Shown one piece after another: positions 14,686 through 22,403 of a DNA stretch of 31,651 bases. Within the stretch, counting starts at the first letter, position 1, and every line of letters begins with the position of its first letter. The translations under genes and the position numbers were made by a program. Under the pieces are notes generated by a model, which saw only the letters and a list, made by a program, of their open reading frames with translations, searched no databases and was not told the origin of the DNA. Origin of the DNA: JBMTVN01 sp046047235 (GTDB taxonomy: Bacteria > Verrucomicrobiota > Verrucomicrobiia > Limisphaerales > JAHDYP01); NCBI GenBank assembly GCA_046047235.1, contig JBJOII010000038.1, forward strand, positions 1-31,651, read 5' to 3'.

Positions 14686-16494
14686 TCAGGGGGGCGAGTA
14701 AACGGTGAAGGTGACGGGGGTATTGGTGATGGGGTTGGGATAGATCCAGAGGTGGCGGGAGTTGGTGTCGTAGTGCCAGTGGGTGTTTGGGGTGAGGGTT
14801 GTGGAGTTTTGGGTGATGAAGGTGGGTGGGGTGGTTTGTTGGATGCGTAGGATGGAGTTGGTGGGTTGGCCGGATAGCGTGATTTCGAGTTGGGGGTTGT
14901 GTGTGGTGGAGATCGTGGTGGTGTTGGTGGTGTGGTGATGATGGAGGGTGAATGTATTGGTTTTGCCGGGGTAGATGGCGAGTGTGAGGTGGTTGGCGGA
15001 GTTGGTGGTGCCGAAGCCGGAGTAGGGGCGGGAGACCTGCAGTGGGAGGATGGCGCCTTCACGGATGAAGGCGGGGTATTCATTGAGGGGGAAGGTTTGG
15101 GTGATTTGGGTGGGGCCGGTGAGGAGTTCGGTATCGTTGAAGAGGTAGCGCCATTGGCCGGGGGGCAGGTGGATTGTGTTGCTGAGGTTATCGCGGTAGA
15201 TGGGGGCGATGAGGATGTCATTGCCGAGGAGGTAGTGGTAGCGTCCTGGGGTGGGCCGCATGAGTGGGGGGGCGCCGTGGTGGGCCTTGACGATCTGGGT
15301 GTAGAGGTAGGGGACGAGTTCCGTGTGCAGCCAGGCGAACTTGCGGATGATCTCGAGTTCCTCGGCAGAGCGGAGCCAGAGGCGACGTTCGCCATGGCCG
15401 CCGTTGAGGAAGAGACCGGAGAAGCAGGCGAACTGTGCCCAGCGGATATAGAGTCGGGGTGGGATGGGGTGTCCACCGTGGTAGCCGCCGATGTCGGAGC
15501 CGACGACTGAGTAGCCGCGTTGGGCGCTGAGGAGGATGTCGCGGATGGCGGCTTCGAAGCCGCGTCCGCGGAAGGATTTGAAGGCGAGGTCTTCCTGTGT
15601 GGAGGGGTCCTGGCCCAGGGATTCTTCCGTTTGCCAGGTATGGGTGCGGTCACCGATCCAGGTGACGGGGGCGGCGTCGAGCGGGGCGAAGCCTTCAGGG
15701 TGGGCGATGGGGGTATCGATGGCGCGGATGAGCGTGATGAAGTCGGGGTTTTGGGTGAGGCCGTGCTGGTATTCGTGGCGGGCATAGAGGTCCATGTAGC
15801 CGCGGGTGGTCATCCAGCCTTGATGGGTTTGCTGGTAGGGGATGGGGAAGCGTTTGAGTAGTCTGGAGGAGAAGAAGGTGTCGGTGCCGTCGAGTTTCCA
15901 GCCATCGATACCGAGGTCGAAGGCTTGCTGTTGCATGGAGTGCCACCAGTTGAGGGCCTGGGGGTTGGAGTAATCGAGGAGGGCGCCGTAGCCTTTCCAC
16001 CATTTGAACTGGAACCCGTTGCCTGCGAGGTAGCCGTTGGTGCGAGCGATTTCGAACCAGTTGGGGTCGGTGGTGATGGCGGTGTCTTTATTGGTGGAAT
16101 TGACCATGCAGGTCATCCAGAGCACGACGCGGTAGCCTTGGTCCTGGAGGCTGGGGAAGAACGTTTCGGGGTAGCGGTTGGTATCGAGTTGGAAATCGTT
16201 GTAGCGGGTGCTCCATGGGCTATCGATGAGGATGGTGCGGGCGGGGATGTCGTGGGCGGCGTAGCCTTCGAGCAATTCTGTGACGGCTTGGGCGGTATTG
16301 ATGTCATCTTCCCAGAGCCAGCATTCGAGGGCCCAGGGTGGGGTGATGGGGGTGCGGGTATGGCGTTGGGCATTGAAGGGCATGCCCCAGAAGGGGAGGA
16401 TCCAGAGGAAGTAGACTGCGAGGATGAGCAGGGTGAGGCTGGAGAGGAGAGCGAGGAGGAGGAGGCGAAGTGGTTTTCTTCGCGGGATTTTCAT
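14686..16494 (-). CDS. Membrane-anchored glycoside hydrolase family 31 enzyme
   Basis: GH31 enzymes are retaining alpha-glycosidases (alpha-glucosidase, alpha-xylosidase, sulfoquinovosidase and related types). The product is 602 residues. A basic N-terminus and a hydrophobic segment (residues 9-36) predict a membrane anchor with the catalytic part outside the cytoplasm. The TIM barrel begins at about residue 50, directly after the anchor. The nucleophile is Asp202 in IDGWKLDGTDT, and the probable acid/base is Asp282 in TWIGDRTHTW. Beta-rich C-terminal domains occupy about 420-602. The N-terminal beta-sandwich that usually precedes the GH31 barrel is missing. It is the last gene of the - strand run, 11 bp after the phosphatase-family lipoprotein. 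Substrate cannot be told from sequence. There is no Shine-Dalgarno. Confidence 0.85.
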   Translation of the reverse strand: MKIPRRKPLRLLLLALLSSLTLLILAVYFLWILPFWGMPFNAQRHTRTPITPPWALECWLWEDDINTAQAVTELLEGYAAHDIPARTILIDSPWSTRYNDFQLDTNRYPETFFPSLQDQGYRVVLWMTCMVNSTNKDTAITTDPNWFEIARTNGYLAGNGFQFKWWKGYGALLDYSNPQALNWWHSMQQQAFDLGIDGWKLDGTDTFFSSRLLKRFPIPYQQTHQGWMTTRGYMDLYARHEYQHGLTQNPDFITLIRAIDTPIAHPEGFAPLDAAPVTWIGDRTHTWQTEESLGQDPSTQEDLAFKSFRGRGFEAAIRDILLSAQRGYSVVGSDIGGYHGGHPIPPRLYIRWAQFACFSGLFLNGGHGERRLWLRSAEELEIIRKFAWLHTELVPYLYTQIVKAHHGAPPLMRPTPGRYHYLLGNDILIAPIYRDNLSNTIHLPPGQWRYLFNDTELLTGPTQITQTFPLNEYPAFIREGAILPLQVSRPYSGFGTTNSANHLTLAIYPGKTNTFTLHHHHTTNTTTISTTHNPQLEITLSGQPTNSILRIQQTTPPTFITQNSTTLTPNTHWHYDTNSRHLWIYPNPITNTPVTFTVYSPP

Positions 16495-16505
16495 GGGGTT
16501 GGTGG

Positions 16506-17513
16506 TTAGTCGAGAGCGGGTTTCGGTTGGATCAGGTGGGGTTCCTCACTGATAGCGGAGAGCAGGGTAGTGGGGATTTGGATATCCAGTTGGACATTGA
16601 GGCCGATGTGGTCGGAGAGGGGGCTGTGGGTTCCCTGGGGGACGAAGGGGTGGGTTTGGGCGGTGACGGCGAGCTGTTGGTGTTTGGTATGGAGGAAAGC
16701 GTAGTCGAGAGTGCAGGCGGGGTCGGAGGGGTGGTTGCTACCGAGGTAAGTGATCAGGTGGGGGTTGGGGTGTTTGGAGGTGAGGTCTTCGCCGAAGTGG
16801 TGGACGAGCAGGGCGTAGGCTGGGCTATCGGGGGTGCAATTGAAGTCGCCGGCGACGATATCGGCGATCTGGTTATCGTTGGCGTTTTGCACCCATTGGG
16901 TGAGTTCGTGGATTTGGGCGATACGCGTGGGGTTGGGTGGGCCGGACTGGAGGTGAACGTTCCAGAGGTTGAGCGTGTGGCCGGACTGGAGGTCGATGGT
17001 GATTTTGAGGGCGCCTTTTTGGACGATTGAATCGGGGAGGCGCACTTTTTTGAAGGGGTAGAATTTGGCTTCGAGGATGGGGTGGCGGGAGAGGCAGACG
17101 AGGCCGCTGCGTTGGAAGAAGCAATCGGGTTGCTGGTAACCGGCGGCGGACCAGGAGGTATTTTGGGGGATGGCGGAGAGGGAGGCGGTGGACCAGGCTT
17201 CCTGGAGGAAGATGAAGTCGGGTTGGAGTTGCTCGATTTCTGTTGCGATATCGGCGTAGCGGGAGGGGGGGGCGCCGTTCATCCAGGCGGGGAGGCCCCA
17301 GATGTTATAGATGAGGAGCTGGAGGTTGGTGGAGGTCGTTGGGTTGGCGTGGTGGGTGGGTGGGTGGGGTGGGTTCCAGGCGCGGATGGTATGGGGGTTA
17401 GGGTTACGGCAGCCGGTGGTGAGGAGCAGGGAGGGGAGCCAGAGCAGCAGGATGGCTCTGGCTGCGGTGGCGGTGGCGGACCTGATCTGCTGGAGCAGTG
17501 ACGACATTCCCAT
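16506..17513 (-). CDS. Endonuclease/exonuclease/phosphatase-family lipoprotein
   Basis: The product is 335 residues. An N-terminal hydrophobic segment ends in a lipobox, LLTTGC (Cys at about residue 35), predicting a lipid-anchored envelope protein. The rest has the DNase I-like fold motifs in order: LLIYNIWGLP, the metal-binding glutamate in IFLQEAW, LWNVHLQSG, IVAGDFNCTPDSPAY, and LSDHIGLNV with the catalytic Asp-His. The YNIWGLP start and the secreted location resemble neutral sphingomyelinase-type members, so a phosphodiesterase on a lipid or sugar phosphate is as likely as a nuclease. Another in-frame ATG lies at 17507. The start codon is two bases downstream of a dyad (17516-17537). The GH31 gene follows after 11 bp. 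Confidence 0.85.
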   Translation of the reverse strand: MGMSSLLQQIRSATATAARAILLLWLPSLLLTTGCRNPNPHTIRAWNPPHPPTHHANPTTSTNLQLLIYNIWGLPAWMNGAPPSRYADIATEIEQLQPDFIFLQEAWSTASLSAIPQNTSWSAAGYQQPDCFFQRSGLVCLSRHPILEAKFYPFKKVRLPDSIVQKGALKITIDLQSGHTLNLWNVHLQSGPPNPTRIAQIHELTQWVQNANDNQIADIVAGDFNCTPDSPAYALLVHHFGEDLTSKHPNPHLITYLGSNHPSDPACTLDYAFLHTKHQQLAVTAQTHPFVPQGTHSPLSDHIGLNVQLDIQIPTTLLSAISEEPHLIQPKPALD

Positions 17514-17515
17514 AC

Positions 17516-17537
17516 AACGGTTGGCGATTAAACCGTT
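17516..17537 (-). promoter_or_regulatory. Dyad abutting the start codon of the phosphatase-family lipoprotein
   Basis: AACGGTT (17516-17522) and AACCGTT (17531-17537) are perfect inverted repeats eight bases apart. On the - strand the second arm ends two bases before the ATG at 17513. In RNA it would fold into a seven-pair hairpin in the initiation region. In DNA it could be an operator. There is no U-tract, so it is unlikely to terminate the upstream TM2 gene. Confidence 0.4.
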
Positions 17538-17597
17538 TGAAGCAGGGAATGTATAGGTGAACTCGCGGCGGAGGTGGTGTGACGTTTTGGTGTCGGT

Positions 17598-18005
17598 TCA
17601 CCCGAGTGATTTGCGTCGGTTCAGTTCACTGACCTGGGTATTGAGTGTCCAGTAGTCGTAGAGGACGCCGACGAGGAGGAGGCCTCCGGTCAGGAGGTAG
17701 ATGATAGCGGTGCCCCATTTACCCATGTAGAGGCGGTGGATGCCGAAGATGCCGAGGAAGGTGAGGAGGATCCAGGAGACTGAGTAATCGATCGGTCCGG
17801 GGTTGAAGCGGTATTCGGCGGTGCGTTCCATCCAGGGGATGAGGAAGAGGTCGATGATCCAGCCGATGCCGAAGAGGCCGAGAGTAAGGAACCAGATGGT
17901 TCCTGAGATGGGGCGGCCGAAGTAGAAGCGGTGTGAGCCGGTGAATCCGAAGATCCAGGTGAGGTAACCGATGAGTTTGCTATGAGTATCGGGGCGTGCG
18001 GGCAT
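17598..18005 (-). CDS. Double TM2-domain membrane protein
   Basis: The product is 135 residues with two TM2-type modules in tandem. The first (about 9-56) has the GFTGSHRFYFG motif, a glycine-rich second helix and a WIIDLF end. The second (about 72-120) has LGIFGIHRLYMG, then a glycine-rich helix and VLYDYW. TM2 domains are two-helix membrane hairpins with a conserved G-x-H-R-[FL]-Y core; their biochemical role in bacteria is not established. The protein is entirely membrane with a short charged tail. It lies 57 bp after the GCS2 ligase gene on the same strand, so it may belong to that operon. There is no Shine-Dalgarno sequence. Confidence 0.85.
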   Translation of the reverse strand: MPARPDTHSKLIGYLTWIFGFTGSHRFYFGRPISGTIWFLTLGLFGIGWIIDLFLIPWMERTAEYRFNPGPIDYSVSWILLTFLGIFGIHRLYMGKWGTAIIYLLTGGLLLVGVLYDYWTLNTQVSELNRRKSLG

Positions 18006-18062
18006 GGTTGAGCGTTGTCGGGGGGTAGGACACGCCGGGGTGGGGGGAAGTTGCAGAAAGGT

Positions 18063-19298
18063 TTAGGGGACGAAGAGTTGTCCTTGTTGGAGGCAGGCGG
18101 CGAGTTGGCGGTAGGTGTTGCGGAGTTGTGGGGCGGAAGGTTTAGGGCCGGTGTGTTGGAGGATACGGGAGGCGAGGGGGCCGGCTTGGGTTTGGATTTC
18201 GGCGGCGGGGCGCCACCAGGCGTTGTTGGGGGCGAGGTCGTGGAGCAGGTGTTGGAGAGTTTGGCCGACGGAGGGGTTGGATTTGGAGGGGAGGCCGAGT
18301 GCGTTACGGATGGCGGGGGAGGTGATTTTGGCGCGGGGGCCCAGGCGGATGGTATCCTGGAGGAGGGATTTGAGGTGTGAGCCGGGTACGCGCAGTTGTT
18401 GTTGGAGGGTGGATCGACTGTGGAGAGTGAGGGCTTTGAGGATTTCTACGAGGAACGCGACGATGGCGAGGTCGGCTTGGGGGCATTCCTGGACATCGAG
18501 CACGCGGACTTCGATGGTATTGCGGCAGAAGCGGGCGATGGCTCCACGGGCGTTGGTCCATTCCGGTTCGAGGATGTTGTCCGGGTCGAAGGGGTGGACG
18601 GCGCGTTGGATACGGTTGAGGATGCGTTTTTGGTAATCGGCGGGGGAGGTGATGGCTTCGGGGATGACGCCATTGGTGACGGCGGGGATGCGGTCGCAGT
18701 TATGTTGGTAGACGTGGAGTCGGGTATCGAGGCGGGGTGATTTCCTGCCATCGACGAAGGGGGAGCTGGCGGCGAGGGCGGGGAGGAGCGGGAGTGTGAG
18801 GCGGATGGCGGAGTGGAGCTGGGAGAATTCCGTATCGTTGGCGAAGGGGAGGTTGAGGTGGACGGACTGGAGGTTGGTCCAGCCGTGGCCTTTGCAGCTA
18901 AAGATACGGTCGAAGCAGGCGTAGATATCGGCGCAGTCGTGGGGCCAGAGTTTACTTTCCTTGTGGGGGTTCATCCACGGGTGCATGGCCGTGGGGAGGA
19001 GTTGGCTATGGAGGGGTTGGAGGAGCTGGTTGACGTGTTGGATCTCAGTTTGGAAGAGGTTGGGCAGGTGGTCTAGTTTAGGGGTGGGGCGGCCGGTTTT
19101 GAACTCGATGACATGGAGGGCGAGTTCATTGGACCATTCGATTAGGCCGCGGGAGGAGACATCGGATTGGATGTGGCCGGTTTCGCGTTGGATGAGTTGG
19201 TCGGCGATGGTTTGGATATTGAGCGTCCGGTGATGGACGATCATGTATTCCAGTTCGACGCCGAAGCGTTGGAAGAGGGGGTAGGATGGGGGTTTCAC
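18063..19298 (-). CDS. Glutamate-cysteine ligase family 2 (GCS2/YbdK-like) carboxylate-amine ligase
   Basis: GCS2 enzymes have the glutamine-synthetase fold and join a carboxylate, usually the gamma-carboxyl of glutamate, to an amine using ATP. The product is 411 residues. Visible motifs are FGVELEYMIV (metal-binding Glu15 and Glu17), VIEFKTGRP, PTAMHPW, NLQSVHLNLPF (Gln and His of the active-site strand), SPRLDTRLHVYQHN, and NTIEVRVLDVQECPQAD (Glu263, Arg265). The start is GTG 19298, overlapping the stop of the ATP-grasp gene as GTGA, so the two are translationally coupled. Such overlap with an ATP-grasp ligase and a C39-like peptidase argues for a dedicated peptide or amide-forming pathway rather than housekeeping glutathione synthesis. 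The substrate is unknown. Confidence 0.88.
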   Translation of the reverse strand: MKPPSYPLFQRFGVELEYMIVHHRTLNIQTIADQLIQRETGHIQSDVSSRGLIEWSNELALHVIEFKTGRPTPKLDHLPNLFQTEIQHVNQLLQPLHSQLLPTAMHPWMNPHKESKLWPHDCADIYACFDRIFSCKGHGWTNLQSVHLNLPFANDTEFSQLHSAIRLTLPLLPALAASSPFVDGRKSPRLDTRLHVYQHNCDRIPAVTNGVIPEAITSPADYQKRILNRIQRAVHPFDPDNILEPEWTNARGAIARFCRNTIEVRVLDVQECPQADLAIVAFLVEILKALTLHSRSTLQQQLRVPGSHLKSLLQDTIRLGPRAKITSPAIRNALGLPSKSNPSVGQTLQHLLHDLAPNNAWWRPAAEIQTQAGPLASRILQHTGPKPSAPQLRNTYRQLAACLQQGQLFVP

Positions 19299-20776
19299 GT
19301 CGAGAGGCGGCCGACCATGCGGGCTTCTATGCGGCGCTGGAAGGATTCGATGACACGTTCGTAGAGGGTGTTACGGAGGAGTTTATCTTCGACGCCGTGA
19401 TCGATGCTGGGGTTGTCGTTGACTTCGATGACGAAGCTACGGCCTTTGACTTCCTTGATATCGACGCCGTAGAGGCCATCGCCGATGAGGTTGGCGGCTT
19501 TGAGGGCGGTTTGGACGACGCGGGTGGGGGCGAGTTCGATGGGGAGCGTTTCGAATTCGCCGGTGTGGTCGTCGTGTCCGGCGAGGGCGTTGTTATAGAT
19601 TTGCCAGTGGTTACGGGCCATGAAGTATTTGCAGGCGTAGAGGGGTTTGCGGTCGAGGACGGCGATACGCCAATCGAAGTCGGTGCGGATGAATTCCTGG
19701 GCGATGAGGAGGTCGGAGTCTTCGAGGAGCTGGTCGACTTTGGCGAGGTATTCCTCTTCGGTTTCGACTTTGACGACGCCGAGGGAGAAGGAGGAGTCGG
19801 GTTGTTTGAGGATGATGGGGAGGCCGAGTTTGGCGAGGACCTCTTTGATATTATCGCGGTGGAGGATTTCGGTGATGGGGGTGGCGATTTTGTGGCGGTC
19901 TAGGAGTTCGGCGAGGAAGACCTTATTGGTGCAGCGGACGATGGATTCCGGGTCATCGATGACGACGAGGCCTTCGGCTTCAGCTTTGCGGGCGAAGCGG
20001 AACGTGTAGTTATCGACGGCGGTGGTGGCGCGGATGAAGAGGGCGTCGAATTCGGCGATGCGGCCGTAGTCGTCCTTGTCGATGAACTCGACTTCGAAGT
20101 CGAGGCGGTCGGCGGCGTCGGCGAAGCGTTGGAGGGCCTTGGTGTCGGAGGGTGGTGTGGCGTCGGATTTATCGGCGAGGATGGCGAGGCTATTGGGGGG
20201 TGGGGTTTTGCGGGTGGGGTGGGGGCGGTGGCGGGAGAAGTAATCCGAGGCGAACTGGACTACTGCTGCCATGTGGGATTCGGGGATATCGTTGGCGGAG
20301 ATGGCGGAGAGGCTATGGAGCTGCCATTGGTCATCCTCGTTTTTGCTGAACTGGACGCGGAGGAGGGGTGCGGGGAAGAGGTTAAAGATCTGGCGGCTGA
20401 GGCGGTCGTATTGTGGGGAGAGGTTTTTACTGAAGTAGATGGAGAGCGTGAATGTTTTTCCTTGGAGGCGGTGGAGGGATTTTTGGATGAGGTCGTCGAG
20501 GTCGCTGGAGATGGTGCGGGAAATGGATTGGAAGCGGAGGTCCTGGAGAGTGGAGATACGCGGCATGGGTTTATGGCCGCGGGCTTCGGCGAGGAGGGAG
20601 ACGTAGTAGCCGATACTTTGGTAGCGGTAGGAGCGGCAGAGGTTAAAGACTCTGCAGTGGCGGAGGGTGGAGAAGCGTTCTTCGGTGAGGTATTGGCGGG
20701 CGGACACGACTTCCACGCCTGGTACCCGAATGGGCCACCGATCCGGTACATTGACGACGAAAAGGACGCGAGCCAT
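19295..20776 (-). CDS. RimK-like ATP-grasp ligase with N-terminal RLAN domain
   Basis: The product is 493 residues. The N-terminal ~190 residues match the RLAN ('RimK-like ATP-grasp N-terminal') type: MARVLFVVNVPDRWP, ARQYLTEERFS, LCRSYRYQSIGYYVSLLAEA. The C-terminal ATP-grasp domain (about 200-485) is complete: CTNKVFLAELLDRHKIATP, the ATP-binding lysine in PIILKQPDSSFSLGV (Lys324), DWRIAVLDRKPLYACKYF, and the magnesium site GVDIKEV...FVIEVNDNPS (Asp439, Glu451, Asn453). RimK-type enzymes add amino acids, often glutamate, to a carboxylate through an acyl-phosphate. The gene overlaps the peptidase gene upstream by one base and the GCS2 gene downstream by four. The substrate is unknown. Glutamate addition to a peptide or small molecule is inference. 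Confidence 0.9.
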   Translation of the reverse strand: MARVLFVVNVPDRWPIRVPGVEVVSARQYLTEERFSTLRHCRVFNLCRSYRYQSIGYYVSLLAEARGHKPMPRISTLQDLRFQSISRTISSDLDDLIQKSLHRLQGKTFTLSIYFSKNLSPQYDRLSRQIFNLFPAPLLRVQFSKNEDDQWQLHSLSAISANDIPESHMAAVVQFASDYFSRHRPHPTRKTPPPNSLAILADKSDATPPSDTKALQRFADAADRLDFEVEFIDKDDYGRIAEFDALFIRATTAVDNYTFRFARKAEAEGLVVIDDPESIVRCTNKVFLAELLDRHKIATPITEILHRDNIKEVLAKLGLPIILKQPDSSFSLGVVKVETEEEYLAKVDQLLEDSDLLIAQEFIRTDFDWRIAVLDRKPLYACKYFMARNHWQIYNNALAGHDDHTGEFETLPIELAPTRVVQTALKAANLIGDGLYGVDIKEVKGRSFVIEVNDNPSIDHGVEDKLLRNTLYERVIESFQRRIEARMVGRLST

Positions 20777-21504
20777 TAGTGGGCTTTCGATTTGGGTGAG
20801 ACGATCAGGAGGTTGCCATCGTAAGTCAAGACCCCCAAGAGGATAGCGTTGAGGAGGCGGTCCATGGGGACGTGGTAGAGGCGTCGTGGGGAGAGGGGGT
20901 TTTTCTGGTAGGGATCATTCACGGTGACGCGGCGGCGTTTGGCCTGGTAGCCGCTGAGGATGACGAAGTGGCCGAGTGGGGCGCCTTCGATGTCGTCGTC
21001 GCGACCGGTTTCGGGGTCTTCGCGGCAGATATGGTAGAGGTGGGTGGCGCTGAGGCCGGCGAGGATGGGGGTTTCGCGTTGGAGGTAGCGACGGATGAGG
21101 GGGCCGGTGAGGTCTTCGAAGCGGACTTTACCGTCGGCTTCGACGAAGCGGAGGTAGGCTTCGGCGGCGGTGCGGCGTTTGCCGCGGGAGCGGGCGGCTT
21201 GGAGGGCGAGTTTGGCGCGGATATCGACGGAGGGTTGGAACCAGGTGGGGTCGATGACGCGGAGGTTGGAGGAATAGAGGACGGCATCGTAGCCTCGCTG
21301 GAGGGCGTGGAGGCCGAGCATGACGCCGAGGGTGCCGCCGGTTTCGAGGCTGGGGATTTGGTCGATAACTGTTTGGAGGGCGATATCGTCTCCGTAGTAG
21401 GCGTAGACTGCGTGGAGGCAGGTTGGGCCGCAGGAGGTATCGGTGGGTTGGGCCTGAAGGGGTACATTCAGGGCGATTTTCTTTTTAGGGATGCCGCGGC
21501 TCAT
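20776..21504 (-). CDS. C39-like (papain-fold) cysteine peptidase
   Basis: The product is 242 residues with the C39/papain-like order of active-site residues: Cys25 in TDTSCGPTCLHAVYAYYGD, His179 in PLGHFVILSGY, and Asp197 in TVNDPY. C39 peptidases cleave leader peptides at double-glycine sites; relatives outside transporters trim other peptides or act as transferases. No signal peptide or membrane segment is seen, so it is probably cytoplasmic. Its stop overlaps the ATG of the RLAN-ATP-grasp gene by one base, and it is the first gene of the coupled trio. Whether it cleaves the ligase product, matures a precursor peptide, or works in reverse as a transpeptidase cannot be told. No short precursor ORF with a GG leader was recognised nearby. 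Confidence 0.82.
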   Translation of the reverse strand: MSRGIPKKKIALNVPLQAQPTDTSCGPTCLHAVYAYYGDDIALQTVIDQIPSLETGGTLGVMLGLHALQRGYDAVLYSSNLRVIDPTWFQPSVDIRAKLALQAARSRGKRRTAAEAYLRFVEADGKVRFEDLTGPLIRRYLQRETPILAGLSATHLYHICREDPETGRDDDIEGAPLGHFVILSGYQAKRRRVTVNDPYQKNPLSPRRLYHVPMDRLLNAILLGVLTYDGNLLIVSPKSKAH

Positions 21505-21558
21505 AGGCGGTTGGTTATGGGGGATGGGCTCCGGTGGTGGCGGAGCGGGGGGGTGGCT

Positions 21559-22341
21559 TCAACGGGTGGAGCTACTGACTTGGAAATCGCGTTTCCAGTG
21601 TAGAGTTTGGGTGCCGAGGAGTTGTCCGACGGGGACGATGGAGTAGCCTTCTTTTTGGGCGTGGCGGATGACGGCTTCGGCGAGTTCGAAAGATTTGGTG
21701 CGGTTACGGCCGCCGTCGTGGAAGAGGAGGATGGCGCCGGGGCGGACGGCCTTGAGGTAGCCCGGGAGGAGTTTCGGTGCGGGGTCGGGTTGCCAATCGG
21801 CGCCGTAGGTCCAGTTGACGAGGGCGTAGCCCATTTCGCGGGCGGCGGTTTTGATCCAGGGGCGGTCGATGCCGTGGGGCATTCGGCAGAGGGTTGGGGG
21901 AGTGCCGGTGATTTTAGTGATGGTTTGGTGGGTTTCCTGCATATCCGCGACGAGGTCACGGGTGGCTTTGGATTCTGCGGCGGAGGCGGATTGCGAGGCG
22001 GAGAGTTTTTTGAGGTGTTGGGCGTAGTTAATGTGGGACGTGGTATGGGAGGCGATTTCGTGTCCGCGTTTGTTGATATCGCGGAGGGTGTCCTGTCGGG
22101 TTTGGGCCGCTTCACCGAGGACGAAGAACGTGGCTTTGACGTGATAGCGGTCGAGGATTTCGAGGAGTTTTGGGGTTTCGGGGCCGGGGCCGTCGTCGAA
22201 GCTGATGGCGAGGGTTTTTTGGTCAGCGGAGCCGCGGGTATAGAGTTTGCCGGGTTCGGGGCTGGCGGTGGACGTGGTTGGGGTGGACCCGACGAGTAAG
22301 CAGACGAGGGTGAGCAGCAGTGGCGATAAGCATCGCGACAT
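21559..22341 (-). CDS. Secreted polysaccharide deacetylase (NodB/CE4 family)
   Basis: CE4 enzymes remove N-acetyl (sometimes O-acetyl) groups from chitin, peptidoglycan or other polymers using a divalent metal. I chose ATG 22341 because it begins a signal peptide (MSRCLSPLLLTLVCLLVG...); the frame is open to 22458 but that part overlaps the preceding gene. The mature part has all five motifs: LAISFDDGPGPETP (the Asp-Asp pair), ASHTTSH (zinc histidines), CRMPHGID, a GADWQPD segment, and ILLFHDGG. The product is 260 residues. It lies 62 bp after the TraB-like gene and 54 bp before the peptidase gene, all on the same strand, so one transcript is possible. There is no Shine-Dalgarno sequence. Confidence 0.9.
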   Translation of the reverse strand: MSRCLSPLLLTLVCLLVGSTPTTSTASPEPGKLYTRGSADQKTLAISFDDGPGPETPKLLEILDRYHVKATFFVLGEAAQTRQDTLRDINKRGHEIASHTTSHINYAQHLKKLSASQSASAAESKATRDLVADMQETHQTITKITGTPPTLCRMPHGIDRPWIKTAAREMGYALVNWTYGADWQPDPAPKLLPGYLKAVRPGAILLFHDGGRNRTKSFELAEAVIRHAQKEGYSIVPVGQLLGTQTLHWKRDFQVSSSTR

Positions 22342-22403
22342 GGGGGGGTGTTTTACGACAGTTTTAGCAGGAATCAAGAGGCTTTGCGGAATTCCTTTGG
22401 GGA

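Noticed and set aside
14424..15785. Long open frame on the - strand (453 codons)
   Set aside because: It overlaps the GH31 gene in another frame and its translation is almost only Pro, Ser, Thr and Ala, a shadow of the strand composition.
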